A stretch of 64,000 nt of DNA from positions 248,001 to 312,000 of the forward strand of contig NZ_CM003768.1 in assembly GCF_001547525.1 (NCBI RefSeq). Reading direction: 5' to 3'. Position numbers and translations under genes: made by a program. The stretch is from Burkholderia anthina (lineage in GTDB: Bacteria; Pseudomonadota; Gammaproteobacteria; Burkholderiales; Burkholderiaceae). Below are positions 11,817-21,184 of the stretch, piece by piece (the first letter of the stretch is position 1; each line of letters starts with the position of its first letter). Under the pieces are notes generated by a model. That model did not search any database. It had not been told where the DNA came from and saw only the letters and a list, made by a program, of their open reading frames with translations.

Positions 11817-12935
11817 ATGCGTTCGATCATCGCGGATTCGAAGCGATTGGTGGTGAAGGTGGGCTCGAGCCTCGTGACCAACGACGGCAAGGGGCTCGAT
11901 CATGCTGCAATCGGTCGCTGGGCAGCCCAGATCGCTGCGCTGCGTGCGCAGGGCAAGGAAGTCGTGCTCGTCAGTTCGGGCGCGATTGCCGAAGGCATGC
12001 AGCGGCTCGGCTGGAGCAAGCGGCCGCGGGAAATCGACGAGTTGCAGGCCGCCGCCGCGGTCGGCCAGATGGGGCTCGCGCAAGTCTACGAAAGCCGCTT
12101 TACCGAGCACGGCATCCGCACCGCGCAGATCCTGCTCACGCACGCCGACCTGGCGGATCGCGAGCGCTATCTGAACGCGCGTTCGACGCTGCTCACGCTG
12201 CTGCGGCTCGGCGTCGTGCCGATCATCAACGAGAACGACACGGTCGTCACCGACGAAATCAAGTTCGGCGACAACGACACGCTCGGCGCGCTCGTCGCGA
12301 ACCTGATCGAAGGCGATGCGCTGATCATCCTTACCGACCAGTCGGGGCTGTTCACGGCCGATCCTCGCAAGGACCCGAATGCGACGCTCGTCGGCGAGGC
12401 CAATGCGGGCGCACCGGAGCTCGAGGCGATGGCAGGCGGGGCCGGTTCGAGTCTGGGCCGCGGCGGAATGCTGACGAAGATCCTCGCGGCGAAGCGGGCG
12501 GCGCACAGCGGCGCGAATACCGTGATCGCAAGCGGCCGGGAGTCCGACGTGCTCGTGCGGCTGGCGGCCGGCGAGGCGATCGGCACGCAACTGATCGCAC
12601 GGACCGCGCGGATGGCGGCACGCAAGCAATGGATGGCCGATCATCTGCAGGTGCGCGGCCATGTCGTGATCGATGCCGGCGCGGTCGAGAAGCTGACGGC
12701 CGGCGGCAAGAGCCTGCTGCCGATCGGCGTCACCGACGTGCAGGGCGCGTTCGCGCGCGGCGAGGTGATCGCGTGTGTCGGCCCGGACGGGCGCGAGGTG
12801 GCGCGCGGGCTCACGAACTACAGCAGCGCGGAAACGAAGCTGATTCACCGCAAGCCGAGCGGCGAGATCGAGGCCGTGCTCGGCTACATGCTGGAGCCCG
12901 AACTGATTCATCGCGACAACCTCGTGCTGGTGTGA
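11817..12935 (+). CDS. proB: Glutamate 5-kinase
   Basis: 372 aa, with an amino-acid kinase domain (about 1-260: [56 protein letters not shown]) and a C-terminal PUA domain (about 280-360). The enzyme phosphorylates glutamate at the gamma carboxyl, the first step of proline synthesis, and is feedback-inhibited by proline. Ribosome site CAGGAGACAG lies upstream of the ATG. It converges on the CNP1-like gene and shares a terminator with it. Confidence 0.95.
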   Translation: MRSIIADSKRLVVKVGSSLVTNDGKGLDHAAIGRWAAQIAALRAQGKEVVLVSSGAIAEGMQRLGWSKRPREIDELQAAAAVGQMGLAQVYESRFTEHGIRTAQILLTHADLADRERYLNARSTLLTLLRLGVVPIINENDTVVTDEIKFGDNDTLGALVANLIEGDALIILTDQSGLFTADPRKDPNATLVGEANAGAPELEAMAGGAGSSLGRGGMLTKILAAKRAAHSGANTVIASGRESDVLVRLAAGEAIGTQLIARTARMAARKQWMADHLQVRGHVVIDAGAVEKLTAGGKSLLPIGVTDVQGAFARGEVIACVGPDGREVARGLTNYSSAETKLIHRKPSGEIEAVLGYMLEPELIHRDNLVLV

Positions 12936-12964
12936 TCGCCAGCCGGTTTTCGTCGCCGAAATGG

Positions 12965-12990
12965 AAAAGCCCGCATCGCGCGGGCTTTTT
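12965..12990. terminator. Bidirectional terminator between proB and the CNP1-like gene
   Basis: AAAAGCCCGC (12965-12974) pairs with GCGGGCTTTT (12980-12989), loop of 5 nt. T runs exist on both strands, and the flanking genes converge on it. Confidence 0.9.
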
Positions 12991-13032
12991 CATTGCAGCG
13001 GGGCGATGCGGGCGACGGGCCCCCGCGCGCCG

Positions 13033-13590
13033 TCAGCGCAGCTGCGTCATCGCGGTGCGGTGGAACCGGATGTTTTCGAGGATCTGCCGGGTGGAGCCCT
13101 GGGGCATCTTGTTCGAGCAGAAGTAGTCCTGGTAGAGCGCGGAGTGGTAGGCGTTCAACTCGCCGTTCTCGATGCGCCGCCAGTCGTTCTCGACGGTGCG
13201 ATCCCAGCCGTTGTGGTCCGCGTTCAGGCCGGCGTACTGGCGCCATTCGTAGGTGTCGCAGCGGATGCCTTCGTAGTTCACGTTGCGCGCGCCGGCGGGG
13301 CTCGTGATCACGACGGCGTAGCGCACGACGCCGTCGGTGCCGACGTCGAGCGACTTCGCATCGACGAAGAACTTGAGCGGCGTGTTCTGCGACACGTTGA
13401 ATGGCAGCAGATCGCCCGTTTGCGGTAGCGGCGGCAGCGTGTCGACGGCGTTTTCCTTCCAGGTTCCCTGACGGTCGAGCAGGTACACGAACTCGCTGTC
13501 ATCCTTGTTGGACGGCGCTTTCGAGTTCGCGCAACCGGCCAGGGCGGCCATCGCGGCGATCGATGCGAGCGCGAGAGCAATCGCTTTCAA
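13033..13590 (-). CDS. CNP1-like family lipoprotein
   Basis: 185 aa with a TTG start at 13588-13590. GAGGA lies 8 nt upstream, and the reading from here gives a clean signal sequence MKAIALALASIAAMAALAGC with lipobox LAGC, so the product is probably an outer-membrane or periplasmic lipoprotein. The mature part contains conserved stretches FFVDAKSLDVG, YAVVITSPAGARNVNYEGIRC and WRRIENGE, which place it in the CNP1-like family found in Neisseria and Burkholderiales. The function is not known to me. It has its own transcription unit after the rppH terminator. Confidence 0.82.
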   Translation of the reverse strand: MKAIALALASIAAMAALAGCANSKAPSNKDDSEFVYLLDRQGTWKENAVDTLPPLPQTGDLLPFNVSQNTPLKFFVDAKSLDVGTDGVVRYAVVITSPAGARNVNYEGIRCDTYEWRQYAGLNADHNGWDRTVENDWRRIENGELNAYHSALYQDYFCSNKMPQGSTRQILENIRFHRTAMTQLR

Positions 13591-13604
13591 TATGCATTCC
13601 TCGT

Positions 13605-13635
13605 AAAAAAAGGGCGCGACACCAAGGTCGCGCCC
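13605..13635 (-). terminator. Rho-independent terminator of rppH
   Basis: GGGCGCGAC (13612-13620) pairs with GTCGCGCCC (13627-13635), loop of 6 nt. On the minus strand it ends in seven T. It lies between rppH and the CNP1-like gene and separates their transcripts. Confidence 0.9.
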
Positions 13636-13654
13636 GGTCATGCAGTCCAACTCG

Positions 13655-14299
13655 TCATTTGCCGACGATCACGCGGGGCGGCATCTCGTCGAGCGTGCTC
13701 GCTTCCACTTCGATCTCCGAACAGACTACCGATGCGTCGACAATCGTCAGCGTCTGGGCCTGTGCGCCGATGACGCGCGGATAGCGCGACACACGCGGCC
13801 CGCGCGGCTTCTCGGCTCGCTGCGCCGGGCGGCGCAGGAAGCGCGACAGTTCCGTTAGCGCCAACTGATAGACATCCCGCTTGAACTCGATCACCGCATC
13901 GAGCGGCACCCAGTACTCGTTCCAGCGCCACGCATCGAACTCCGGGTGATCGGTCGCGCGCAAGCAAATGTCGCAATCGCGTCCAACCATCCGCAGCAGG
14001 AACCAGATCTGCTTCTGGCCGCGGTAATGACCGCGTACTTCGCGTTTGATGAACTTGTCAGGCACCTCGTAACGCAACCAGTCGCGAGTGCGGCCGATTA
14101 TCTTGACGTGTTCCGGATGCAGGCCCGTTTCCTCGTGCAGTTCCCGGTACATCGCCTGCATGGGGGTCTCGCCGTACTTGATCCCACCTTGAGGAAACTG
14201 CCAGGAATGCTCGCGGAGCCGCTTGCCCCAAAACACCTCGTTGCGCGCGTTCAAGAGGATGATGCCGACGTTCGGGCGAAAGCCTTCACGATCCAGCAT
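13655..14299 (-). CDS. rppH: RNA pyrophosphohydrolase RppH
   Basis: 214 aa from the ATG at 14299, with AAGGTGG 5 nt upstream. Product begins [17 protein letters not shown]. The Nudix box spans [20 protein letters not shown] onward to TGL. RppH removes pyrophosphate from the 5' end of triphosphorylated mRNA and so starts RNase E-dependent decay. [12 protein letters not shown] and the R-rich [16 protein letters not shown] are family hallmarks. The C-terminal 50 residues are a basic, variable tail. It is divergent from proS. Confidence 0.93.
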   Translation of the reverse strand: MLDREGFRPNVGIILLNARNEVFWGKRLREHSWQFPQGGIKYGETPMQAMYRELHEETGLHPEHVKIIGRTRDWLRYEVPDKFIKREVRGHYRGQKQIWFLLRMVGRDCDICLRATDHPEFDAWRWNEYWVPLDAVIEFKRDVYQLALTELSRFLRRPAQRAEKPRGPRVSRYPRVIGAQAQTLTIVDASVVCSEIEVEASTLDEMPPRVIVGK

Positions 14300-14528
14300 A
14301 CAACCACCTTCGAATCCTTTAAAATTGCTTTGATTATAAACAGATAACGGGCGCTGCGCACCGTGACGGAGCGAATCCGCGCGGGGTACGCCGGCTGAAT
14401 TGTCCCTGATTAGTCTGCTACGTCGTCTGCGCCATCGTCGTCCCTCGTTGTTCGCCGCGCGCAGCTTTTTCACCTTGAAACTTTTTCGGGCGCCCCGCCT
14501 GGGGGCGCCGTTTTTGGAACCCGTCCGC

Positions 14529-16265
14529 ATGAAAGCTTCCCGTTTCTTTATCGGCACCCTGAAAGAGGCACCCGCCGACGCAGAGATCGTCAGCCACAAG
14601 CTGATGGTCCGCGCCGGCATGATCCGTCGCGTCGCCGGCGGCATCTACAACTATCTGCCGGTCGGCCTGCGTTCGATTCGCAAGGTCGAGGCGATCGTGC
14701 GCGAGGAAATGAACCGGGCGGGCGCCATCGAGCTGCTGATGCCGGCCGTGCAGCCGGCCGAGCTGTGGCAGGAATCGGGCCGCTGGGAACAGTACGGCCC
14801 CGAGTTGCTGCGCTTCAAGGACCGCAAGGACAACGATTTCGTGATCGGGCCGACGCACGAGGAAGTCGTCACCGACATCGCACGCAACCAGATCAAGAGC
14901 TACCGGCAGATGCCGGTGAACTTCTACCAGATCCAGACGAAGTTCCGCGACGAGATCCGTCCGCGCTTCGGCGTGATGCGCGGCCGCGAATTCATCATGA
15001 AGGACGCGTATTCGTTCGACAAGGATGCGGCCGGCCTGAACGAGTCGTACCGCAAGATGTACGACGCGTACGTGCGCATCTTCACGCGCCTCGGCCTCGA
15101 GTTCCGCGCGGTGGCGGCCGACAGCGGCTCGATCGGCGGCAACTTCTCGCACGAATTTCACGTGATCGCCGACACCGGCGAGGACGCGATCGCGTACTGC
15201 CCGACGTCCGAATTCGCGGCGAACGTCGAGGCGGCCGAAGCGCTGCCGCTGATTGCCGAGCGCGCGGCGCCGGCCGAAACGATGGAAAAGGTCGCGACGC
15301 CCGGCAAGGCGAAGTGCGAGGCCGTCGCCGAACTGCTGTCGATCCCGCTCGAGCGCACGATCAAGTCGATCGTGCTCGCGACCGACAATGAAGGTGCCGA
15401 GCCGACCATCTGGCTCGTGATGCTGCGCGGCGATCACGACCTGAACGAGATCAAGGTGTCGAAGCTGCCGGGCCTGAAGAACCACCGCTTCGCGACCGAG
15501 CAGGAAATCGTCGAGTGGTTCGGCACGCCGCCGGGCTACCTCGGGCCGGTCGGCACGAAGAAGCCGGTGAAGGTGATCGCCGACCGCACGGTCGCGAACA
15601 TGAGCGACTTCGTCGTCGGCGCGAACGAGGTCGACTATCACATCGCGGGCGTGAACTGGGGCCGCGACCTGCCGGAGCCGGAAGTTGCCGACGTGCGCAA
15701 CGTGAAGAAGGGCGATCCGTCGCCGGACGGCAAGGGCGTGATCGACATCTGCCGCGGCATCGAGGTCGGCCACGTGTTCCAGCTCGGCACCAAGTACTCG
15801 GAAGCGATGGGCGCGACGTTCCTCGACGAGTCGGGCAAGCCGCAGCCGATGCTGATGGGCTGCTACGGCGTCGGCATCACGCGTATCCTCGGTGCGGCGA
15901 TCGAGCAGAACTTCGACGACCGCGGCATCATCTGGCCCGAGTCGATCGCGCCGTTCGAGGTCGTGCTGTGCCCGATGGGCTACGACCGCAGCGACATGGT
16001 GCGCGAGACGGCCGACAAGCTGTACGCGGAACTCGTCGCCGCCGGCATCGACGTGATCCTCGACGATCGCGGCGAGCGCCCGGGCGTGATGTTCGCCGAC
16101 TGGGAACTGATCGGCGTGCCGCATCGTCTCGTGATCGGCGAGCGCGGCCTGAAGGAAGGCAAGGTCGAATACCAGGGCCGCCGCGACGCCGAAGCGACGC
16201 TGCTGCCGGCCGACGCGGCCGCGGCGACGGTCGCCGAGAAGATCCGCGCCGCGCTCGCGCACTGA
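14529..16265 (+). CDS. proS: Prolyl-tRNA synthetase (bacterial type with editing domain)
   Basis: 578 aa, starting [15 protein letters not shown]; the usual length for the beta-proteobacterial enzyme. Class II motif 2 is seen in [17 protein letters not shown] and motif 3 in [17 protein letters not shown]. The INS editing domain that clears Ala-tRNA-Pro lies between them (about 225-400, including [12 protein letters not shown] and [16 protein letters not shown]). A C-terminal anticodon-binding domain starts near residue 475. The ATG lies 18 nt after an A/T-rich stretch; an in-frame upstream extension is not conserved in character. Confidence 0.96.
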   Translation: MKASRFFIGTLKEAPADAEIVSHKLMVRAGMIRRVAGGIYNYLPVGLRSIRKVEAIVREEMNRAGAIELLMPAVQPAELWQESGRWEQYGPELLRFKDRKDNDFVIGPTHEEVVTDIARNQIKSYRQMPVNFYQIQTKFRDEIRPRFGVMRGREFIMKDAYSFDKDAAGLNESYRKMYDAYVRIFTRLGLEFRAVAADSGSIGGNFSHEFHVIADTGEDAIAYCPTSEFAANVEAAEALPLIAERAAPAETMEKVATPGKAKCEAVAELLSIPLERTIKSIVLATDNEGAEPTIWLVMLRGDHDLNEIKVSKLPGLKNHRFATEQEIVEWFGTPPGYLGPVGTKKPVKVIADRTVANMSDFVVGANEVDYHIAGVNWGRDLPEPEVADVRNVKKGDPSPDGKGVIDICRGIEVGHVFQLGTKYSEAMGATFLDESGKPQPMLMGCYGVGITRILGAAIEQNFDDRGIIWPESIAPFEVVLCPMGYDRSDMVRETADKLYAELVAAGIDVILDDRGERPGVMFADWELIGVPHRLVIGERGLKEGKVEYQGRRDAEATLLPADAAAATVAEKIRAALAH

Positions 16266-16285
16266 GCGCGGCGACCGGGGACACG

Positions 16286-16888
16286 ATGGAATACACGTTC
16301 CTGTCCGCCACCGTGCTCCTCGTGCTGATCACGGACCCGCTCGGCAACATCCCGCTGTTCATTTCGGCGATGCGGGATGTGCCGCGCGAGCGGCGCGTGA
16401 AGCTGATCCTGCGCGAAGTAGGGATCGCGTTCGTGATCCTGCTGTTCTTCATGCTGGTCGGCGATCGCTTTCTGCGGATGATGAGCCTCACCGACCTGTC
16501 GCTGCGGCTCGGCGGCGGGATCGTGCTGTTCCTGATCGCGCTGCGGATGATTTTCCCGCATCCGGACGGCGCGCTCGGCAGCGATCCGCGCGCGGGCGGC
16601 GAGCCGTTCATCGTGCCGCTCGCGATTCCGGCGCTGGCGGGGCCGTCCGCGCTCGCGACGGTGATGCTGATGACGTCGCAGGCGCCCGGCAAGATGCTCG
16701 AGTGGGTCGGCGCGCTGACGGTCACGATGCTCGTCTGCGCGATCACGCTGGTGCTGGCCGAACGGATCCAGCAGTGGCTCGGCGAGCGGACGGTCGCGGC
16801 GTTCGAGCGGCTGATGGGGCTCGTGCTCGTCGCGATCTCGGTCGAGATGCTGCTGGCCGGCATCCGCGCGTTCGTGCACCAGTTATAA
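16286..16888 (+). CDS. MarC family integral membrane protein
   Basis: 200 aa. It is a six-helix membrane protein of the MarC/UPF0056 family, starting MEYTFLSATVLLVLITDPLGNIPLF, where DPLGN is the family signature; the inverted repeat partner is IPALAGPSALATVML. The family was first linked to multiple antibiotic resistance, but a transport function is unproven. It starts 20 nt after proS, suggesting co-transcription, and ends at a hairpin shared with hpt. Confidence 0.88.
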   Translation: MEYTFLSATVLLVLITDPLGNIPLFISAMRDVPRERRVKLILREVGIAFVILLFFMLVGDRFLRMMSLTDLSLRLGGGIVLFLIALRMIFPHPDGALGSDPRAGGEPFIVPLAIPALAGPSALATVMLMTSQAPGKMLEWVGALTVTMLVCAITLVLAERIQQWLGERTVAAFERLMGLVLVAISVEMLLAGIRAFVHQL

Positions 16889-16904
16889 GCAGGCGGCGCG
16901 GAAA

Positions 16905-16946
16905 CAAAAAAGCGGCGCTCCGGGCAACCGGCGCGCCGCTTTCTAT
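16905..16946. terminator. Bidirectional terminator between marC-like gene and hpt
   Basis: AGCGGCGC (16911-16918) pairs with GCGCCGCT (16933-16940), with an inner CCGG/CCGG pairing. It is flanked by A-rich sequence on the left and T-rich sequence on the right, so it can serve both converging genes. Confidence 0.8.
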
Positions 16947-16980
16947 TTATATGGCGGGTATATGGCGGACAGCTCGGCGA

Positions 16981-17532
16981 TCAGACGTTCGCGGTCAGCG
17001 CGCGGATCGTCGGCAGGTTGCGCCAGTAGCCCTTCGCGTCCATCCCGCAGCCGAACACGTAGCGGTCCGGCACCGAGAAGCCGCAGAAGTCGGGGTGCAG
17101 CGGTTTCGCCTTCGTGAGCGTCTTCTCGCACAGCACGGCGGACATGAAGCGCTTCGCGCCCATGTCGAGGATGCGGTCGCGGATCGCGGCCATCGTCTCG
17201 CCTTCGTCGAGGATGTCGTCGAGTACGAGCACGATGCGGTCCTTCACCGATTCGCGCGGTGCGACGCGCCAGTGCATCTCCGGGCTGCCCTGCGTCGTGT
17301 TGCGGTAGCGGGTCAGGTGGATGTAGTCGAATTCGAGCGGGAAATCGAGATGCGGCAGCAGCATCCCGGTAAACACCGCGGCGCCGCCCATCACCGAGAG
17401 AACGAGCGGGAACGCGTCGCCGATCTCGGCGCGGATCGCGTCGGCCATCTTCGAGATCGACGCGTTGACGGCGTCGGCCGAGACGATCTCTTCGGAGTGG
17501 TCGAAAATGTGGAGGGCTTCTTCGCGGTTCAT
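16981..17532 (-). CDS. hpt: Hypoxanthine-guanine phosphoribosyltransferase
   Basis: 183 aa from the ATG at 17532 (MNREEALHIFDHSEEIV). The PRPP-binding signature VLVLDDILDEGET is present, as are LSVMGGAAVFTGMLLPHL for the flexible region and DYIHLTRYRNTTQG. The enzyme salvages hypoxanthine and guanine to IMP and GMP. The form resembles the hypoxanthine phosphoribosyltransferase-like proteins (about 180 aa) common in beta-proteobacteria; exact base preference is inferred. It lies downstream of ffh on the same strand. Confidence 0.87.
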   Translation of the reverse strand: MNREEALHIFDHSEEIVSADAVNASISKMADAIRAEIGDAFPLVLSVMGGAAVFTGMLLPHLDFPLEFDYIHLTRYRNTTQGSPEMHWRVAPRESVKDRIVLVLDDILDEGETMAAIRDRILDMGAKRFMSAVLCEKTLTKAKPLHPDFCGFSVPDRYVFGCGMDAKGYWRNLPTIRALTANV

Positions 17533-17626
17533 GTGTTCTGGCGGGCAGTCGGTATACAAATAAGGATGAAGCAGAACGACCGGCGCGCGCTACGGCAAAA
17601 ACCCGCGCGCCGGCCGACGGGCGAAA

Positions 17627-18994
17627 TCAGCGCATGCCGGGCATCATGCCCTTCAGCCCGCGCATCATCTTCTGCATGTTGCCGCCCTTCAGCTTCTTCA
17701 TCATCGTACGCATCTGGTCGTACTGGTTCAGCATCCGGTTGACTTCCTGCACCGGCACGCCCGCGCCGGCTGCGATGCGGCGCTTGCGCGTCGCCTTGAT
17801 GATTTCGGGTTTCGCGCGCTCGGCGGGCGTCATCGAGCTGATGATGCCTTCCATCCGGCGGATCGACTTCTCGGCCTGGCCCATGTCGGCGCCGGCCGCC
17901 GCCTGCTGGAACTGCGCGGGCAGTTTGTCCATCAGCGACGACAGGCCACCCATGTTCTTCATCTGCGAGATCTGCGCGCGGAAATCGTTCAGGTCGAAGT
18001 CGCCGCCTTTCTTGACCTTGTCGGCGAGCTTCTGCGCGGCCTGGACGTCGACGCCGCGCTGCGCCTCCTCGACGAGCGCGAGGATGTCGCCCATGCCGAG
18101 GATCCGGTTCGCCATCCGGTCGGGGTGGAACACCTCGAGGCCGTCGAGCTTCTCGGCGACGCCGACGAACTTGATCGGCTTGCCCGTGATGTGCCGCACC
18201 GACAACGCGGCGCCGCCGCGCGAGTCGCCGTCGAGCTTGGTCAGCACGACGCCGGTGAGCGGCAGCGTGTCGTTGAAGGCCTTCGCGGTGTTGACCGCGT
18301 CCTGGCCGAGCATCGCGTCGACGACGAACAGCGTTTCGGCCGGCTTCAGCACGCCGTGCAGCGCGGCGATTTCCTGCATCATCGCCTCGTCGATGCCGAG
18401 GCGGCCGGCCGTGTCGACGATCAGCACGTCATGGTAGTGGCGCTTCGCCCAGTCGACGGCCGCGAGCGCGATGTCGACGGGCTTCTGGTCCGGCGTGGAC
18501 GGGAAGAAATCGGCGCCGACCTGTTCGCTCACCGTTTTCAGCTGCATGATCGCGGCCGGGCGATACACGTCGCACGACACGGTCAGCACCTTCTTCTTGT
18601 ACTTCTCGCGCAGCAGCTTCGCGAGCTTGCCGGCGGTCGTGGTCTTGCCCGCGCCCTGCAGGCCGGCCATCAGGATCACCGCGGGCGGCGTGACCGCGAG
18701 GTTCAGCTCGGCGGCCTTGCCTTCGTAATCGCCGCCGATCACGGCGGTGAGTTCCTTCTGGACCACGCCGACGAGCGCCTGGCCCGGCGACAGGCTGCTG
18801 ATCACTTCTTCGCCGAGCGCCTTTTCCTTGACCTTGGCGATGAATTCGCGGACGACCGGCAGCGACACGTCGGCTTCCAGCAGCGCGAGACGCACCTCGC
18901 GGAGCATCTCCTGCGTATTCGCCTCGGTGAGCCGGGCCTCGCCGCGCAGCGTCTTGACGACGCGCGCCATCCGTTGAGTGAGATTGTCGAGCAT
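17627..18994 (-). CDS. ffh: Signal recognition particle GTPase Ffh (SRP54)
   Basis: 455 aa. The N domain (1-85) is followed by the G domain with G1 GLQGAGKT at 111-118, DTAGR near 195 and TKLDGDSRGGAAL near 252. The C-terminal methionine-rich M domain (about 320-455) ends with repeated KMMRGLKGMMPGM and binds 4.5S RNA and signal peptides. Ffh targets membrane proteins co-translationally to FtsY and SecYEG. It is divergent from the cytochrome-c-assembly-like gene with 89 nt between, the usual ffh-ypjD arrangement. Confidence 0.96.
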   Translation of the reverse strand: MLDNLTQRMARVVKTLRGEARLTEANTQEMLREVRLALLEADVSLPVVREFIAKVKEKALGEEVISSLSPGQALVGVVQKELTAVIGGDYEGKAAELNLAVTPPAVILMAGLQGAGKTTTAGKLAKLLREKYKKKVLTVSCDVYRPAAIMQLKTVSEQVGADFFPSTPDQKPVDIALAAVDWAKRHYHDVLIVDTAGRLGIDEAMMQEIAALHGVLKPAETLFVVDAMLGQDAVNTAKAFNDTLPLTGVVLTKLDGDSRGGAALSVRHITGKPIKFVGVAEKLDGLEVFHPDRMANRILGMGDILALVEEAQRGVDVQAAQKLADKVKKGGDFDLNDFRAQISQMKNMGGLSSLMDKLPAQFQQAAAGADMGQAEKSIRRMEGIISSMTPAERAKPEIIKATRKRRIAAGAGVPVQEVNRMLNQYDQMRTMMKKLKGGNMQKMMRGLKGMMPGMR

Positions 18995-19083
18995 GGGGAG
19001 CGATGGACAGTGGGGCCCGAAGGCGCGGCGGAACCGAACAAAGGGAGCCGTCGCGGGGAGGGGGCCTAGTGTAAACTTCGAAC

Positions 19084-19977
19084 ATGGATATTGTACTGTA
19101 TGCCCTCACCGCATTCCTGTACGGCGGCCTCGCCGTCGCAGGCTGGCGTGCGCACCGCCAGGGTGCGACGCCGCTCGTCGCGAGCGTGCCGGCCGTGCCG
19201 GTCCCGGCGTCCGCCGCGTCCGGGATGAGCGGGGCCGGCCGCGCGCTGCTGTTCGCCGCGCTGGTCGCGCACGGCGTGCTGCTGCACATGACGATCTTTC
19301 CGAACGACGCGATGGTGTTCGGCTTCGCGTTCGCGCTGTCCGCGATGTTCTGGCTCGGCGCCGGCATCTACTGGATCGAGAGCTTCTTCTTCCCGCTCGA
19401 CAGCCTGCGCCTGCTGGTGCTGCCGCTCGCGTGCGGCGCGTCGCTGCTGCCGCTGATATTCGGCGGCGTGCGGGTGCTGCCCTATGCCGCGGCGCCGCTG
19501 TTCAAGCTGCATTTCCTGATCGCGAACATCGCGTACGGCCTCTTCGCGATCGCCGCGCTGCACGCGATCCTGATGCTGATGGTCGAGCGGCGTCTGCAGT
19601 CGCTCAGGAGCGGCGGGCGCGACGGCTCGACGGGCTGGATCGCGAGCTGGCTCGAAACGCTGCCGCCGCTGCTCACGCTCGAGAAGCTGCTGTTCCGCCT
19701 GATCGGCGCCGGCTTCGTGCTGCTGACGCTGACGCTCGCGTCGGGCATCCTGTTCAGCGAGCAGGTCGACGCGCGCGCGTTGCGGCTCGATCACAAGACG
19801 GTGTTCGCGATCCTGTCGTGGCTGATGTTCGGCGGCCTGCTGGTCGCCCACAAGACGTCGGGCTGGCGTGGCCGCGGGGCCGCGCGCTGGGTGCTCGTGT
19901 CGTTCGCCGCGCTGCTGCTCGCGTATGTCGGCAGCCGGTTCGTTTTCGAGGTGCTGCTGCACCGCTCCGTGGTTTGA
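19084..19977 (+). CDS. CcsA/YpjD-type cytochrome c assembly membrane protein
   Basis: 297 aa with about eight hydrophobic helices. It belongs to the CcmF/CcsA-like (cytochrome c assembly, CcsA) family. Conserved positions include FKLHFLIANIAYGLFAIAALHA and LDHKTVFAILSWLMFGGLL, where histidines could coordinate haem. In E. coli the homologue YpjD (CorE) lies beside ffh as here, and its role is poorly defined. Dedicated Ccs partners are absent nearby, so a direct role in cytochrome c maturation is uncertain. The next gene follows after 13 nt. Confidence 0.82.
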   Translation: MDIVLYALTAFLYGGLAVAGWRAHRQGATPLVASVPAVPVPASAASGMSGAGRALLFAALVAHGVLLHMTIFPNDAMVFGFAFALSAMFWLGAGIYWIESFFFPLDSLRLLVLPLACGASLLPLIFGGVRVLPYAAAPLFKLHFLIANIAYGLFAIAALHAILMLMVERRLQSLRSGGRDGSTGWIASWLETLPPLLTLEKLLFRLIGAGFVLLTLTLASGILFSEQVDARALRLDHKTVFAILSWLMFGGLLVAHKTSGWRGRGAARWVLVSFAALLLAYVGSRFVFEVLLHRSVV

Positions 19978-19990
19978 CCGCAGGTTTCCG

Positions 19991-20299
19991 ATGCGACAGA
20001 TTCTTCTCCTGATTCTTCTCTTCTTCGCGGGTTCGTGGCTCGCGCGCAAGCTGCGCCACGCGCAGGAACAGGCGCAGGCGCGCGCCGGTCGCGGCGCCGG
20101 TAACGGCGGTGCGCCCGGCGCCGGTGCCGCGCGCCCGAACGGCGACGCACGCTCGCTGCCCGAACCGATGGTGCGCTGCGCCGAGTGCGGCGTGCATGCG
20201 CCGAAGGGCGATGCCATCGCCGCGAGCGGCGAATACTTCTGCAGCGCCGAGCATGCGCAGCGCCACGCCGCGCGCGTGAACGGCCGCGACGCGCGATGA
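19991..20299 (+). CDS. PP0621-family small protein with zinc-ribbon-like tail
   Basis: 102 aa. An N-terminal hydrophobic helix (MRQILLLILLFFAGSWLA) is followed by a glycine/alanine-rich linker. The C-terminal half has MVRCAECGVHAPKGDAI and YFCSAEH, a likely Cys/His metal site (C-x2-C-x(n)-C-x3-H). This layout is typical of the PP0621 family of unknown function. It is tightly packed between the membrane protein gene (13 nt) and ampD (ATGA overlap at 20296-20299), and is probably a membrane-tethered protein facing the cytoplasm. Confidence 0.78.
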   Translation: MRQILLLILLFFAGSWLARKLRHAQEQAQARAGRGAGNGGAPGAGAARPNGDARSLPEPMVRCAECGVHAPKGDAIAASGEYFCSAEHAQRHAARVNGRDAR

Positions 20300-20886
20300 G
20301 CGACGCGCCGGTGTTGTCGGTCGACGCGAACGGCTGGGTGCGCGAAGCGCGCCATGCGCCGTCGCCGAACTTCGAGGCGCGGCCCGCGGGTGCGGTGCCG
20401 ACGCTCGTGGTCGTCCACAACATCAGCCTGCCGCCCGGCGAATTCGGCGGCGACGCGATCGAGGCGCTGTTCCTGAATCGTCTCGACTGCGATGCGCACC
20501 CCTATTACCAGAGCCACCTGCGCGGCGTGCGCGTGTCCGCCCATTTCCTGATCCGTCGCGGCGGCGAGCTCGTGCAGTTCGTGTCGTGCGACGAGCGCGC
20601 ATGGCATGCGGGCTCGTCCGAGTTCTTCGGCCGCACGCGCTGCAACGACTTCTCGATCGGCATCGAGCTCGAGGGGGCCGACGACGTGCCGTTCGACGAT
20701 GCGCAATACGCGGTGCTCGCCGCGCTCTCGCGCGCGCTCGCCGCGCGCTACCCGGTCGATGCGTTCGCCGGGCATTCGGACGTCGCGCCGGGCCGCAAGA
20801 CCGACCCGGGCCCGCATTTCGATTGGCAACGCTTCGCGAGCGATGCCGGTTTTTCCGCCGAATACTTTCCTTTCCGTCAGCACTGA
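20296..20886 (+). CDS. ampD: 1,6-anhydro-N-acetylmuramoyl-L-alanine amidase AmpD
   Basis: 196 aa, an Amidase_2 (PGRP-like) fold. Zinc ligands are visible: H in VVVHNISLPPGEFGG, and H and D in AFAGHSDVAPGRKTDPGPHFDW, the AmpD C-terminal signature. VSAHFLIRRGGELVQFV and NDFSIGIELEG are also conserved. AmpD cleaves anhydro-muropeptides in the cytoplasm for wall recycling, and its loss leads to AmpR-dependent beta-lactamase induction. There is no signal peptide, as expected for the cytoplasmic AmpD. Its start overlaps the preceding stop. Confidence 0.92.
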   Translation: MSDAPVLSVDANGWVREARHAPSPNFEARPAGAVPTLVVVHNISLPPGEFGGDAIEALFLNRLDCDAHPYYQSHLRGVRVSAHFLIRRGGELVQFVSCDERAWHAGSSEFFGRTRCNDFSIGIELEGADDVPFDDAQYAVLAALSRALAARYPVDAFAGHSDVAPGRKTDPGPHFDWQRFASDAGFSAEYFPFRQH

Positions 20887-20984
20887 TCGCGGGGTTTTTT
20901 GATCGGAGAAAGTTTTTTCTCCGACCAATGCCTTGCCGTGTCTGCGCGTGAGCGATGTCAAGACCTCTATCGCAAATTATCCGT

Positions 20985-21013
20985 TTGGACGTCCTCCGAA
21001 TGTCCACTATACT
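20985..21013 (+). promoter_or_regulatory. nrdA promoter
   Basis: TTGGAC at 20985-20990, a 17-bp spacer and TATACT at 21008-21013. The predicted start is near 21020, so the nrdA leader would be about 320 nt. The -10 lies inside the first NrdR-type box. Confidence 0.75.
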
Positions 21014-21019
21014 TGGTGC
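21004..21019 (+). promoter_or_regulatory. NrdR box 1 (overlaps nrdA -10)
   Basis: CCACTATACTTGGTGC agrees with the known NrdR box pattern acaCwAtATaTwGtgt at 11 of 16 positions and covers the -10 hexamer. NrdR is the ATP/dATP-sensing repressor of ribonucleotide reductase genes and binds paired boxes. Confidence 0.72.
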
Positions 21020-21034
21020 CAGTTGAACGGTTCT

Positions 21035-21050
21035 GTACTAGATATAGTGT
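21035..21050 (+). promoter_or_regulatory. NrdR box 2
   Basis: GTACTAGATATAGTGT agrees with the NrdR pattern at 13 of 16 positions. It starts exactly 31 bp after box 1, the three-helical-turn spacing known for cooperative NrdR binding. Confidence 0.78.
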
Positions 21051-21184
21051 GTGTCGCAGGGGAAAACCCGAGCGGCACCGGCCGGCGGGCAACGTCGGCG
21101 GACAGGGTTCTCAAGGCGGCGCGTCAGGCCGGGCGGTCCGGGCGTCGCGACCAGCGCAGCGAACATCGACGGGGCAGGGTACAC

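Noticed and set aside
14418..16262. 614-aa minus-strand frame opposite proS
   Set aside because: Shadow of ProS; His/Arg/Asp-rich composition and no domain.
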